NCBI RefSeq assembly: GCF_964199755.1
Contig: NC_133899.1
Coordinates: forward strand, 26,887,446-26,951,445
DNA length: 64,000 nucleotides
Direction of reading: 5' to 3'
Origin: Larus michahellis
Lineage: Eukaryota > Chordata > Aves > Charadriiformes > Laridae
The translations under genes were made by a program, and so were the position numbers. Each line of letters begins with the position of its first letter. Within the stretch, counting starts at the first letter, position 1. The notes below the pieces were generated by a model. The model did no database searches and was not told the DNA's origin. It saw nothing but the letters and a program-made list of their open reading frames with translations. Of the stretch, positions 53,951 through 64,000 are shown piece after piece.

Positions 53951-56900
53951 GTAAGTAATAGGTAAAGTTGTTGTAGCACTTGAGTGGTGCGATGTGACAT
54001 TCATGCGTGTTTGTTATCGCCCTGGGTCAGGATTAAGGCAATCATTGAAGAGCTGTGGTTTGCAGGACAGTAGTTACTGCTTTCCTTCATCAGAACTTTT
54101 AAGCAGGTTTGGTTTTTTTAACAGGGACAAGCACTGAATTCAAAATGCTTTTTGATTCCATGAGTAGTCTTCGGTGTTACGGGGTTTCATTTGTACCAAC
54201 ACAAATAGCTAAAAAATCTTATCATTTTAATTCTGTTGATTGAAAATATGGTTAATAAAAGTTTGTATGCTGCTACTTTATCCTTTCAGGTCTTTTCATT
54301 TTACATAAATTTACCCTGATCTATTGTTATTCCAGACAATCAAATCATAATATTTAACCTAATATATAACAAATATGCTTCCTGATAACTCAAAAGTCCT
54401 TGGAATTAAAATAGGCTTAATCGGAGAAGGGCAAAGAGGTAATTCTTAGGATTGTCAGGTTCTTGGTCATAATGCAATCATGACTTTAGCCTGAGCGCTG
54501 AGTAGGTATCCATATCCGTGCTGGCAGAAACAGGGAAGTGCCCATCTTTCTTTACCCAGTTTTCAAAATGAACCTGTTCTTCCGCTGCTGGAGCACATCG
54601 CTGAGGCTAATGTAATAGAGAGGAAAACTGCATTCTTCCCCATACTAGTATGGTTGGGTTTCCTTATAATATTGTATTAACATATCCAGAAGTGGTAGTT
54701 AAACCATGCGTGTGTCTGCAGATATATGTGTACTTATACATACACATACAGTGCTTTGATGTTGAATGTACCCTTATCAGCTCAGTCCATGTTCTCGGAG
54801 TAAAGGCAGACTACCCAAACTGGTTCTACAGATGAATTCTGGGATAATGTTTTACTCTGAGATATTATTTTCCATGACACTTCCATACTTACATATTTAT
54901 ACATACACTTAAAAACCTGGGAAGATACATATGTTCTTTTTCCCTGTGTTGGGAGACGTTGTCAAAGTTATTTAAAGTTAACTTTCCTGATAATAGGGAT
55001 TGATAGTAAACTAGATGTTGGGGCTTGGAATTGTTTGGTTTGTAGGTTTAAAAAATAAAGGAGGTTTTGTGCTTAATAAAAAAGCTGAGTGAATAAGGTC
55101 ATCCTCTGATATTCTTCATCTCTGTTTCTTTCACCGCTTCTTCAATGATTGTAACAATATTACATCCCAATGTAGTTTGGATTATTTTGATTTTAAAAAA
55201 AAATGCTCTTTACTACTCTTCACCATGTTTTAATGCATAGAAAAATGTGCTCTTCCTTAATTTATTATTCCTATTCATCTTTCCTAAACTGTTGTTTCAG
55301 ATAATACTCAAGTTTAAACAATTGCTCTTGACTTACAAAAAATAGTCACAGATCAATTAAATAAATAATTCCTAATACAATTAAAATTGTGAAGTAGAAA
55401 ACCTTAATTCCACTGTTCTCATTATGCTTTTCATTTGTACTTGCATGAAGGCTGTTTTTTCACTTACAGTTAGAAACTCCTTCATAATAACAAAATTACT
55501 TAGAAAATAGCAGTACTAAATATATTCTAAGTGCGCTGCTGCTGTCAAGAGCCAGTAGTCCCTACTTCTGAGTTTGTAGTGGCTATCGGCTCTCCAGTGC
55601 TTTCATTTTCTTGTCTGTTTTTTGAACAGATTATGTTTCTGGTGTACTAGGTATTATTTTAAATGATGTAAGTAATTTATTAACTGAAGCATTTAGATAG
55701 ATTTGCTGGACTTTATAAGTGACAGGCTAGACCCACTGTATTTTAACACTGGGTATGATAAGAAGAAAATGCAAATAAGCAGTATTTTGAAAACAGACTT
55801 TTCAAATCAGTTTGTTCTACTTAGACATTTTGTTTAAATTGTATGGTGCATGTAAAATATGTATTTATAAAATTACAAATTGTACTTTCTGAATGTATAT
55901 TTGTTAGTGTATGTTTAGACATGTGCTTCCCCCTTTCTAATTCTCCTTTTCTCTCCCATCTCTGTGGCTGTTCTGACTTTTTTTTTTTCCCTCAGTTTAC
56001 CCTTCTTATCCCTTTGGTTTGTATTTTCAGTTCACTCAATCACAGCCTACCTCCAAAAGCTGCTGTGGCGTCAGCCCTGTATTTATTGTCTTCCCTGGCC
56101 TTACCCATGATGCTGTCCTGCCTTCTCCGCAGTCTGCCTGGTTTGTGCTTTCACAATGCATCATTTCAGGTCTCAGGCTTGCTGCCGTGGCTACTTGCTG
56201 TGTTGCTGCATCACACTGTGAGGCCCTGGGGTTTTAATTCTTTAGAGAGTAAACAGCATTTGATTTTAGCTTGTGTTTGGGCTATTGGAAGAAACAGCAA
56301 ACATCGGATGGGACATGAAATCATCTTAAGACTGTGTTCCTTGGTGCTCATTTGCACTTCACAGAAAGTTAGGTTTGCTCACATAATCTTTGTTTTTCTA
56401 TTTCAGTGTTGAAATGTATTTTCCACAGAATGACTCCTGGATAGGCCTGGCACCCCTTAGCATTCCCCGGTATGAATTTGGAATATGTGTCCTAGACCAG
56501 AAAATATATGTTGTAGGAGGGATTGCAACCCACGTGTGTCAAGGCATCAGTTACCGAAAGCATGAGAATTCAGTGGAGTGCTGGGACCCCGACACGAACA
56601 CTTGGACATCTCTTGAAAGGATGTTTGAGAGCCGGAGTACTCTGGGAGTGGTAGTTCTGGCAGGAGAGCTCTACGCCTTAGGTGGCTATGATGGGCAGTC
56701 TTATTTACGAACTGTAGAGAAATACATTCCCAAAGTGAAGGAATGGCAGCTAGTGGCCCCGATGAACAAAACCAGAAGTTGTTTTGCTGCAGCTGTCTTG
56801 GATGGAATGATATATGCCATTGGTGGTTATGGTCCTGCCCATATGAACAGGTATGTGCTTTTGGTGTGTAGCTCAATGTCATAAGCTGAAAATCGTTGAA

Positions 56901-59900
56901 ACTTGCTATGAAGCTTGTGTTCAGCAGCCAATTAAAAAGTATTTTAAGATAGATTGGTAACCCACAGTGAGCCTCATTAATCCTTGTTCTGTAGTATCAG
57001 CCTGACAATTCAACTGGGAAATCTTGATTATAACTTATCTTTATATGTTCCAGCTCAGAGCTGCTTTGTTTGGGGTTTTTTTTGTTGTTGTTTTAAAAAT
57101 CTTTAAGAAGGGAAAACGGTAAAGACAAAGACATATATGCATGTTACTTAGCGAGCTGCTGCAAGACACCTAACCCTGTAGACCCCCAAGCTGGGTAACT
57201 CAGCAGATCAGTATTGTGCGGGTTTATTTGCTCGGGCCCCAAAGTAGCGTTCCTGTACCTGTGTCCAGGCGCTGAGTCCTCAGGAGAGCTTGCTCAGCAC
57301 TCTGCCAGCACTACGGGAATCCTACCTCAAGCCTGCAAAATATTAGGATGCGTGACTAGCTTTAACATCAAAAACACTGATTTGAAATGAATAGGATTTT
57401 TCACATGCTTAATACACACAAAATAAATCTATACCTCAGGTGGAATCTGTAAGTAGTCTTAATGGTAATAATAAAGTTCAGGATGATGGTTACTGGTGTG
57501 GCTCCTGGGTTGAAGTGGGCTTGTTTCAGACCTTATGTTCACAAGGAGTTTTCCTGTTACCAGCATGCTCTTTAATTGTTCTGTTCCACATTGCTCCATA
57601 TGGATGGACAGGGGTATTTAGTTATGTAAAGAAATCATTTGTACTCTCTTTTCCCCATAAAATTGGGAACAAATCAGCCATATGTCCCTCCAGGAAGCAA
57701 ACTTATAAACTACAAGTCTAAATAGCTGAATAAAGAATGAAAATGAAAACCTTGCTTATAGGAAGGTTTGGATTGATTGTTTAACAGTGTACTATAACGA
57801 TATTGCACTAATCATTAATTCTACTTACTTCTTATACTTGATACGCTTTTATATGGAACAGTTTGTGAAGCAAAGGATTGGTTTCCAAATAGGAAAGTAT
57901 ATCTAAGTAGTTTTCATTTGGAAAATGCAAACAATCTTTTAAATCACTGAAATACAAACCAGCAATAACTCAAACTGTTTGTGACAGGATTTTATGAAAC
58001 TTAACGTGATGTTATTCTAATTTCTTATATTTCAAATTATGAACTCTAGTAGCAGTTGAAATACTTAGTAGACAAGCAAGCCACCTCTGAAAGCTTTCTG
58101 TTGACTCTAGAATTTCTTCACTTGGGAATTTGACCCGGCATAATTAAGCTGTGCTGTTGTCCTATATGGTCACTCATAGCTCTGCTCCGTCTTTGTACCA
58201 CACAGAACTATGGGCGTTAGGAGTAGCTTAAAAGAAGCAAAGTCAGTAGTGGAGCAGAGCAGGGACACCAGGAGTTACTGTGGCACCTGGGGGATGCTCG
58301 CTCCGCTGTAGCCTTGCACAGAGCTTAAAAAAGGGAGATAATCAAGCCCTTGCTCTTGCCAGAAGTGGTTCCCAAAAGTTAAAACGCTGAGTGTGCACAG
58401 GCCTGTGAAAGGTCAACTCGGTAACCACCTTTCGGGAAGTGTAAGACTTAGCACTGGAGCAATAGGAAATGTCTTTATCGAGCTGGTACCTTTAAAGGAA
58501 AAGCTCTTAACAACATTAAAATTCTGCTGTTCTGCAGTAGCCTTACTCCTCGTACCACATCTTTTCTCTTCCTCAGTCAGAAAGGAATTGCCAGCAGCTC
58601 CTGTAGAGTTACTGGAATCTGATATTTCATTATTTGCTTTCTTAAATTTAATTTACTTTTTACTGAATAATTTTAGTTTTATTAATTATTCAAGGGTGCG
58701 AGTAATATGCCATGCCGTACAGTCATTAGGCTCATAGAGTGATAGCCATTAGACTCTATCATGAAAAGACAGCCATCTGCTGTGTAACTAAGCGCCTTTT
58801 CTCCAACTCTGCAGTGCTTCTGGTTTGCTTTTCCCCTCTTTTTTTCCCCGCCTTGTGCTACTGAAGCTACACTTTGGACAGGGAATGGCGGCGTGCCATG
58901 AGTGTGTTAATGACTCTGACCATCTGTACAGCTCCAGTGATTAAAAAAAAAATAACGGTGATGATGATCATTCATTTCCATTTTATCCTGAAGGCTTCTT
59001 CTATCCTTAGTGTTTTGATCTGCCACCTCTTTATTGCTTTTCCTGTGGGATTAGCTTGCCATATTTTTTCCTCCCTGTTATTTTCAGGCAAGCCTTAAGG
59101 AAGTTTTTGATTTGATGCGTTACTCAAATAGACACACTTCAGATCTGCATTGTGTTCAGTTTTTCATGAGTTGCTTTTTCTATAAATAGCAGCAGTCATC
59201 GTTGAAAGAACTTTCCGTTCTGAAGCCAGCTTTGAAAAGTCTTGCTTTGTTTCAATATGTCACCTGAAGATCCAGGTCAGTGGCATAAGGACATCAGAGA
59301 AGCGGCCGAACTGCAGTTGCTACATCAGGATGAAATATGTTTAAAATGCTTTTTGGCAACACTTTCTTGAGAACCTTCAGCTGCTTTGTGTTGTCAAAGG
59401 ATCCTCGTATGTGATTAATGTTTCTGAGGTGATAACGCTGCCATTAGTTTCTTGTGTGCTACCATTGGTTGTGCAAAGCAGCCATGCTGCAAAATTTTTC
59501 ATCAGCTCAACACTTCTTTGTGTTGCATTATTCCTGTGTATGGTAATATTGGTTGGCAGAACTAGATGTACCTCTGACAAATGCGGATTTCTCATGGAGT
59601 GAAATTCAAATGTCACTAAAATCGAAGTTTCACAAGTTGTTTCTTTGTATTTGCAGCATGGAGCGTTATGATCCAAGTAAAAACTCGTGGGAGACAGTCG
59701 CTTCGATGGCTGATAAGCGAATAAACTTTGGTGTTGGCGTCATGCTGGGCTTCATTTTTGTAGTAGGTGGACACAATGGTGTGTCTCACTTATCGAGCAT
59801 TGAGAGATACGATCCTCATCAAAATCAGTGGACTGTGTGTCGACCCATGAAGGAACCCAGAACAGGTAGGGACGTGCAAAACTCTCAGCACTTAATTCAG

Positions 59901-60521
59901 ATATCCTTTCATAAATAAACTGCCGTTTGACCTGACAGAAGCTGCAATAAAGTCGCAATGACTTTTCTGCAGAGTATTGTACTTCGTCTGTGAATTGGGC
60001 CAAAAGTTACTAATCAGCTCTGTGAAATGAAATATTTTTGCATTAATTTTGAGTTAATTTCAGAAATTCTATGGTTACTGTTCTATTGTATTTTATTCTA
60101 TGTTGAGACTCAATAGTGCATCCTTTCTTCTGTCTCCCTGACAAGGGATATTGGAACAGAAGAATTTTGTGCTGTCATAGGAAAGGGCATGAGAGGAGTC
60201 AAAAAGGAGTGTAAGACCTGAACAGAGAACAACTCTCCATTTACACCCATTTTCTTTAAAGACGGCCCAAAGAAGGGGGGTACAGGAGGGTTCTAATTAG
60301 GAGCAAAAATACTACTTGGTGGTCATGCAGCTTTTTTTTTTTTTTTTTTTCCCAAAGGAGTTGGTGCAGCTGTAATCGATAACTACCTTTATGTCGTCGG
60401 TGGTCATTCGGGGTCATCCTACCTGAACACTGTACAGAAGTACGATCCCATCTCGGATACCTGGCTGGACTCTGCTGGGATGATGTACTGTCGATGCAAT
60501 TTTGGTTTGACTGCACTTTGA
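53052..60521 (+). CDS. KLHL28: KLHL28, kelch-like protein 28 (complete, 4 coding exons)
   Basis: KLHL28 is a BTB-BACK-Kelch protein of the class that docks substrates onto Cullin-3 ubiquitin ligases. Its own substrates are poorly known. Four exons join in phase to 571 residues, the same length as human, and the visible protein is nearly identical to human. The BTB domain is at about 25-125 (HHELCDIILRVGDVKIHAHK), BACK at about 133-235 (CIGISRFAETYGCHDLYLAA), and six Kelch blades at about 283-571, each with a GG pair: AVGGKAG, VVGGIAT, ALGGYDG, AIGGYGP, VVGGHNG, VVGGHSG. The ATG is the first base of its exon, straight after TTTGTCACAG. It diverges from TOGARAM1 and shares its promoter. Confidence 0.98.
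53951..56406 (+). other. KLHL28: KLHL28 intron 2
   Basis: 2.5 kb of AT-rich sequence with a pyrimidine-rich zone at 55.9-56.1 kb. No exon, repeat family or RNA gene was recognised. Confidence 0.7.
56407..56850 (+). CDS. KLHL28: KLHL28 exon 3 (Kelch blades)
   Basis: Residues 300-447 (SVEMYFPQNDSWIGLAPLSI... to IGGYGPAHMN). Acceptor TTTTTCTATTTCAG, donor AACAG|GTATGT. Phase 2 to 2. The stretch THVCQGISYRKHEN is the least human-like part. Confidence 0.97.
56851..59656 (+). other. KLHL28: KLHL28 intron 3
   Basis: 2.8 kb, AT-rich, with no recognised repeat, RNA gene or extra exon. Confidence 0.7.
59657..59865 (+). CDS. KLHL28: KLHL28 exon 4 (Kelch blades)
   Basis: Residues 448-518 (SMERYDPSKNSWETVASMAD... 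to KEPRTG). Acceptor TTCTTTGTATTTGCAG, donor ACAG|GTAGGG. Ends in phase 1. Confidence 0.97.
60332..60350 (+). repeat. 19-base poly(T) run in the last KLHL28 polypyrimidine tract
   Basis: An uninterrupted T homopolymer sits seven bases before exon 5 (then CCCAAAG|GAG). It forms nearly the whole polypyrimidine tract of that acceptor. Confidence 0.97.
60358..60521 (+). CDS. KLHL28: KLHL28 exon 5, last coding exon
   Basis: Residues 518-571 (VGAAVIDNYLYVVGGHSGSS...CNFGLTAL, then TGA at 60519-60521), the closing Kelch blade. The terminal sequence is the same as human KLHL28. Confidence 0.97.
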
Positions 60522-63500
60522 TGAAGAGCGGGACTTTATGGACCTGATGCGAAGATGGAACTTAATTTGCTTGGAAATAAACCCTGCTAGCAGAGACCAT
60601 AAGCTGCGTTTTCTGAAGCTGGGAAGCTGAAGGAATGTGGTGAAGTTGGGATCGAAATGAGGAAGGATTTGTTTTCTTCCGATAATTGGCCTTTGTTGCT
60701 TTACTGACACGGGCAGAAGGCACGGAAAGCTTATTACCAGCTGGGTTTAGATAGCATCCTGTTAATGGCAGTGGATTTTAGAGAGTACTGTAAATGCCTG
60801 GGCTATGGTTAGAAAACTTACTGTATATCTAACCCTTTCACCTTCTAGAGCTTTTCTCTCTTCCTCCTGCCTACTCTGAAACATGAAGTTTACTGTGCTT
60901 GGGGTGAGAGGTGTGTGACTGTGGTGTGTGACTGGACAGTTGCTGATAGTTGTCTGGTTGTGTCTTCATATTAAGAAAATGCCAGTGCTTCATAACGTTT
61001 TTTATGAACAGTAACTAAAGGGCTGCCTTGTTCCTGTATCTCAAGGTTTGTAAATAACAAATGCCATAGTATGTTGCCTGTACACTCTCCTTCATTACCC
61101 GCTTATTGGTAGGAGGGCTGGGATGGTAATTAGTAACTACTTACAGAAATTTACAAGGCAAATTTATTGCCTCTTAACGAAATTTTTGGATCTGCTGAAG
61201 AGAAATCACAGTTTTCACTTTCCCTTATATATTCTTTTTGTGGATAAACGAGTGCTAGATTAAATGACTTAATCTTGCTAGTCTGCTCTGTGTTTTCAAA
61301 TGTAATGCAAGGAAAAATTACAACAGTAACGCATCAGAAGATGCCACAGCAGCGTTCATAGCGTGGTATAAAATAAATACTCAGAAATGAATCCGTCCCA
61401 TCCTTCTCCCAAGCGCACTTGTGTCCATATTCCGTATAACTTCCTTTTCTAAAAGAATGTATGATTGCTTTCTCAGAGTGTTCAGATATAAAAATGGTGC
61501 TAAATGTAGGACTTAACGATAAGGCTGTTACCGATTTTAGAGCAGTATGCATAAAGCATGATTGTTTTGATTGTTCTAGTATTTTTGTTCCTTATTTGCT
61601 TGATGCATTCGTGCCTATGAAAACTGTCAAGAATAACACAATGTACTGAATGAGCTCTATGTTTGTTACATTATTATTTTATTTTTCAGATCATCTACGT
61701 TTATTGTTCCTTTTCTCACAAATACATAAATAGGGAGCGAATAGTGAGATCCCGTCTTGGGTTTTTCAGACAGTGTTGCCTTTAACATGAGCTGCAATGA
61801 ATGGAGGGCACAGGGCAAAGTGTGTGTCCTGGGGAGCGGAGTGCTGAAGGTCGGTGCCTCTGAGTAACCAGAATCTCAAGAGATAGAACTTTGTGATGGC
61901 CCTAAACTTAGTGAAAATTTGGGCAGGTAAATAGAAAGTGATGCTGTGGGTTATAAACATTATTTAAAATAGACGACTGAATAAATACGAATTTTAGCTA
62001 ATTTAGAATGTTTTGGTTTGTTTTCTGATTTTTAACTAGGAATCATGGTTATCTTGAATTTTCTGTTTTGGTGTCTGTACGTGTATTGCCAGGCCTGGTA
62101 CTGAAGAATTTTTTTGCCTCCAGAGTTGTTTTCCCCTTGTTTTAACATGTTAAATTAATGTTTGTTTCCCCTTGTTTTTCAAGTCCGTATAGTATTATTT
62201 TTGAAGGTGCAATAATATTTGAAATAGTTGCTTTAAAAGCCATTTCTTTATAAGTATGCGAAGAGGAGGTTTTTGAGTGTACTTGATTTATTCTGAGTTC
62301 CTGCAACGCTAATTGCAGCCAGGCAAACAGTGGTGTTCCTTGTTCTTCCGTGCGCTAATATTCAGATTTTAAACAGTCAAGGAGACGAGGGTGTTTTCAC
62401 CATAAAATATTATTCACAGATAACAGGTGTTTGCACAGATTATAAAATCCTGCACGTATTCTTCAAATTTGGTAGAATTAAGCAGGACTTTAAAAGCAAA
62501 TAAAATTAACAATGTCAGCGTTTTCAATGCAGTTTATTTGACCCACTAAGCATTCTAGTTATATAGCAATAACAGCGTAATTGAATTATTCCAGTGAATC
62601 TGTTGATAGGACACAAGTAGCTCCATGGTTGTCTGTTGCATGTTTGTGTGTAGGGAGGAGGAAGGGGAGCAGTCTGGGGGCTAAGAGGGATGTTTCAGCC
62701 TGTTCCCTGGATCTCCTCCTGCCGTTCTGGGAAACGCACACACTGAATATTTCCATGTGCTGTTTGACCTTTCGGTCTCTTTCACAGAGATGCCATTGAG
62801 CGTTATATTTTCCAATATACACCTGAGATCAAGACACTTAAACTAATATTAAAAAAGCAAAAATTGCTTGTTTTAAAGAGGAGTTCAGGCCTGTTATTGA
62901 TACAAGGCTTTCCCCGCAGTTCGGTATGTACCGTACCTTCTAGAGTTTAACTACGATAGGAGTTCATGAATGAAGATGCTCACATACATGTTCTGACTGG
63001 AGCTATTAGTAAACGCTCTTTTCAGTTAGCACAAAGTGTTGCGAGGTGTAGAAATCATTTTGATGATTCATCGGAACAAAAAATCTCTAGGTCAGGGTTA
63101 TTCAGTGTTTATATAAACATCTTTCATTTATGCAAGTCAAAGCACTTAGAGTTGCAAAATGTTTTATTCTCTTTACTTCGGCAGTGGCAATGTTAAATTA
63201 GGTGATAGAGATTGACCCCATACTTTGTAATGTGGCATTGCTAAATTTCAGATAGCAGCATAAACAGTTTTTTATTATGTAGGAATGGTATGACGAATGA
63301 TGAAAATACCTGATGAAATATAATGCTGTTACTTGATGAAGGGTTTAGCTAGATAGGGATCAAAGAGTGTATCAACCTAGGGATCACGTCACTAAAAATC
63401 ATGCCATCTTCAGTTTCTGTTCTGGGTGCTTGTTGTCCTGCTCACTGAAGTGCTTGGTTCTAGGAAGATCAGACTCAACAATCAGTTTAAATCTGCATTT

Positions 63501-64000
63501 AAAGAACAGTACTGTCATTGTAATGTCTGTCTTGCAGTTTAAAAATTAAGGACCTTCAAATAAGATGTCATACAACTATAAATTATCATCCAGTTCTATT
63601 TCTTAATCACTCAAAATTATCTGTAAAGCACTTTAAAATGGGTATGAGTTTATATGTGTACATACAGTTCCTGAATTTCTGATTGTTTTTAATTAAGATA
63701 TTCATCTGTAAGCTGCTTGACAGCCTCTCCTACTAGGAATGCTTTTCTTTCAGAAACTCTAGTTGGAATTTCTAGAGGGGCAAACGTGTCCAGTGTGCAT
63801 TAAACAGCTAACTTTTTGTGGGAGATAGCGTGTTACTTTTGTGAATTTGCCATCTGTAAGTCCCCATTCACTATATGAAACAATGCAAAATGTCCAAGCT
63901 TGCCTTAAATTCTTGATATTTAACTGAAACGCAAAGAACTGGATGATAATTCCTATTTTTTTGCCTTATGCGCTGTGCTGTATTTTAAACCCAAGGTTAA
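60522..64000 (+). other. KLHL28: KLHL28 3'UTR and downstream flank
   Basis: No further gene is seen up to the window edge. AATAAA signals occur at 61372-61377, 61980-61985 and 62499-62504, so the 3'UTR is about 0.9 to 2 kb depending on which is used. A Pumilio-type element (TGTAAATA, 61049-61056) lies in the part common to all forms. Beyond about 62.6 kb I see only AT-rich single-copy sequence. Confidence 0.6.
61372..61377 (+). terminator. KLHL28: Candidate KLHL28 poly(A) signal
   Basis: First canonical AATAAA on the plus strand after the stop codon, about 850 nt downstream. Two later AATAAA copies (61980 and 62499) are alternatives. Confidence 0.45.

Noticed and set aside
55843..56412. 189-residue plus-strand open frame ahead of KLHL28 exon 3
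   Set aside because: It is hydrophobic only because the intron is pyrimidine-rich, it runs over the exon 3 acceptor in another frame, and no family is recognisable.
1..64000. Search for an operon-like cluster, CRISPR array, tRNA/rRNA or an intact mobile element
   Set aside because: Nothing of the kind is seen. The window is ordinary vertebrate gene space with three conserved genes.

Overview
The window is vertebrate nuclear DNA from a bird, probably a neoavian. The sequence evidence is three conserved multi-exon genes with GT-AG introns, several CR1 retrotransposon fragments with typical avian 3' ends, and a decayed LTR of a kind I recognise from neoavian genomes. The gene order KLHL28 - TOGARAM1 - PRPF39 matches human 14q21. 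I rebuilt the genes exon by exon from splice sites, reading phase and remembered family proteins. All junctions stay in phase, but no alignment was run.

Layout. (1) 275-9334, minus strand: PRPF39, the U1 snRNP-associated splicing factor with HAT repeats. Twelve coding exons give 653 residues, and the last short exon lies beyond the left edge. A noncoding first exon sits in a CpG island at about 12.5-13.0 kb. (2) 13667-49688, minus strand: TOGARAM1, a ciliary microtubule-binding TOG-array protein. Twenty-two in-frame exons give 1668 residues if both symmetric cassette exons are counted. (3) 53052-60521, plus strand: KLHL28, a BTB-BACK-Kelch Cullin-3 adaptor. Four coding exons give 571 residues, and a noncoding exon 1 ends at 50146. 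TOGARAM1 and KLHL28 diverge from one CpG-island promoter (about 49.3-50.5 kb) with NF-Y, GC-box and ETS/CRE motifs. The TOGARAM1 3' end runs almost directly into the PRPF39 promoter.

The rest is intron and 3' flank holding CR1 fragments, one decayed LTR, a few short tandem duplications and low-complexity tracts. I saw no tRNA, rRNA or CRISPR array, no intact mobile element and no gene cluster. I found no clear new biological system. The observations most worth checking are a probable PRPF39 poison or alternative-start exon (8092-8254), two phase 1-1 exons in TOGARAM1 (30889-31050 and 26266-26400), and the absence of the first TOG domain from TOGARAM1 exon 1.

The three genes do not form a pathway. 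They act in pre-mRNA splicing (PRPF39), cilia and microtubules (TOGARAM1) and ubiquitin-ligase substrate recruitment (KLHL28). What links them is shared promoter and terminator space.
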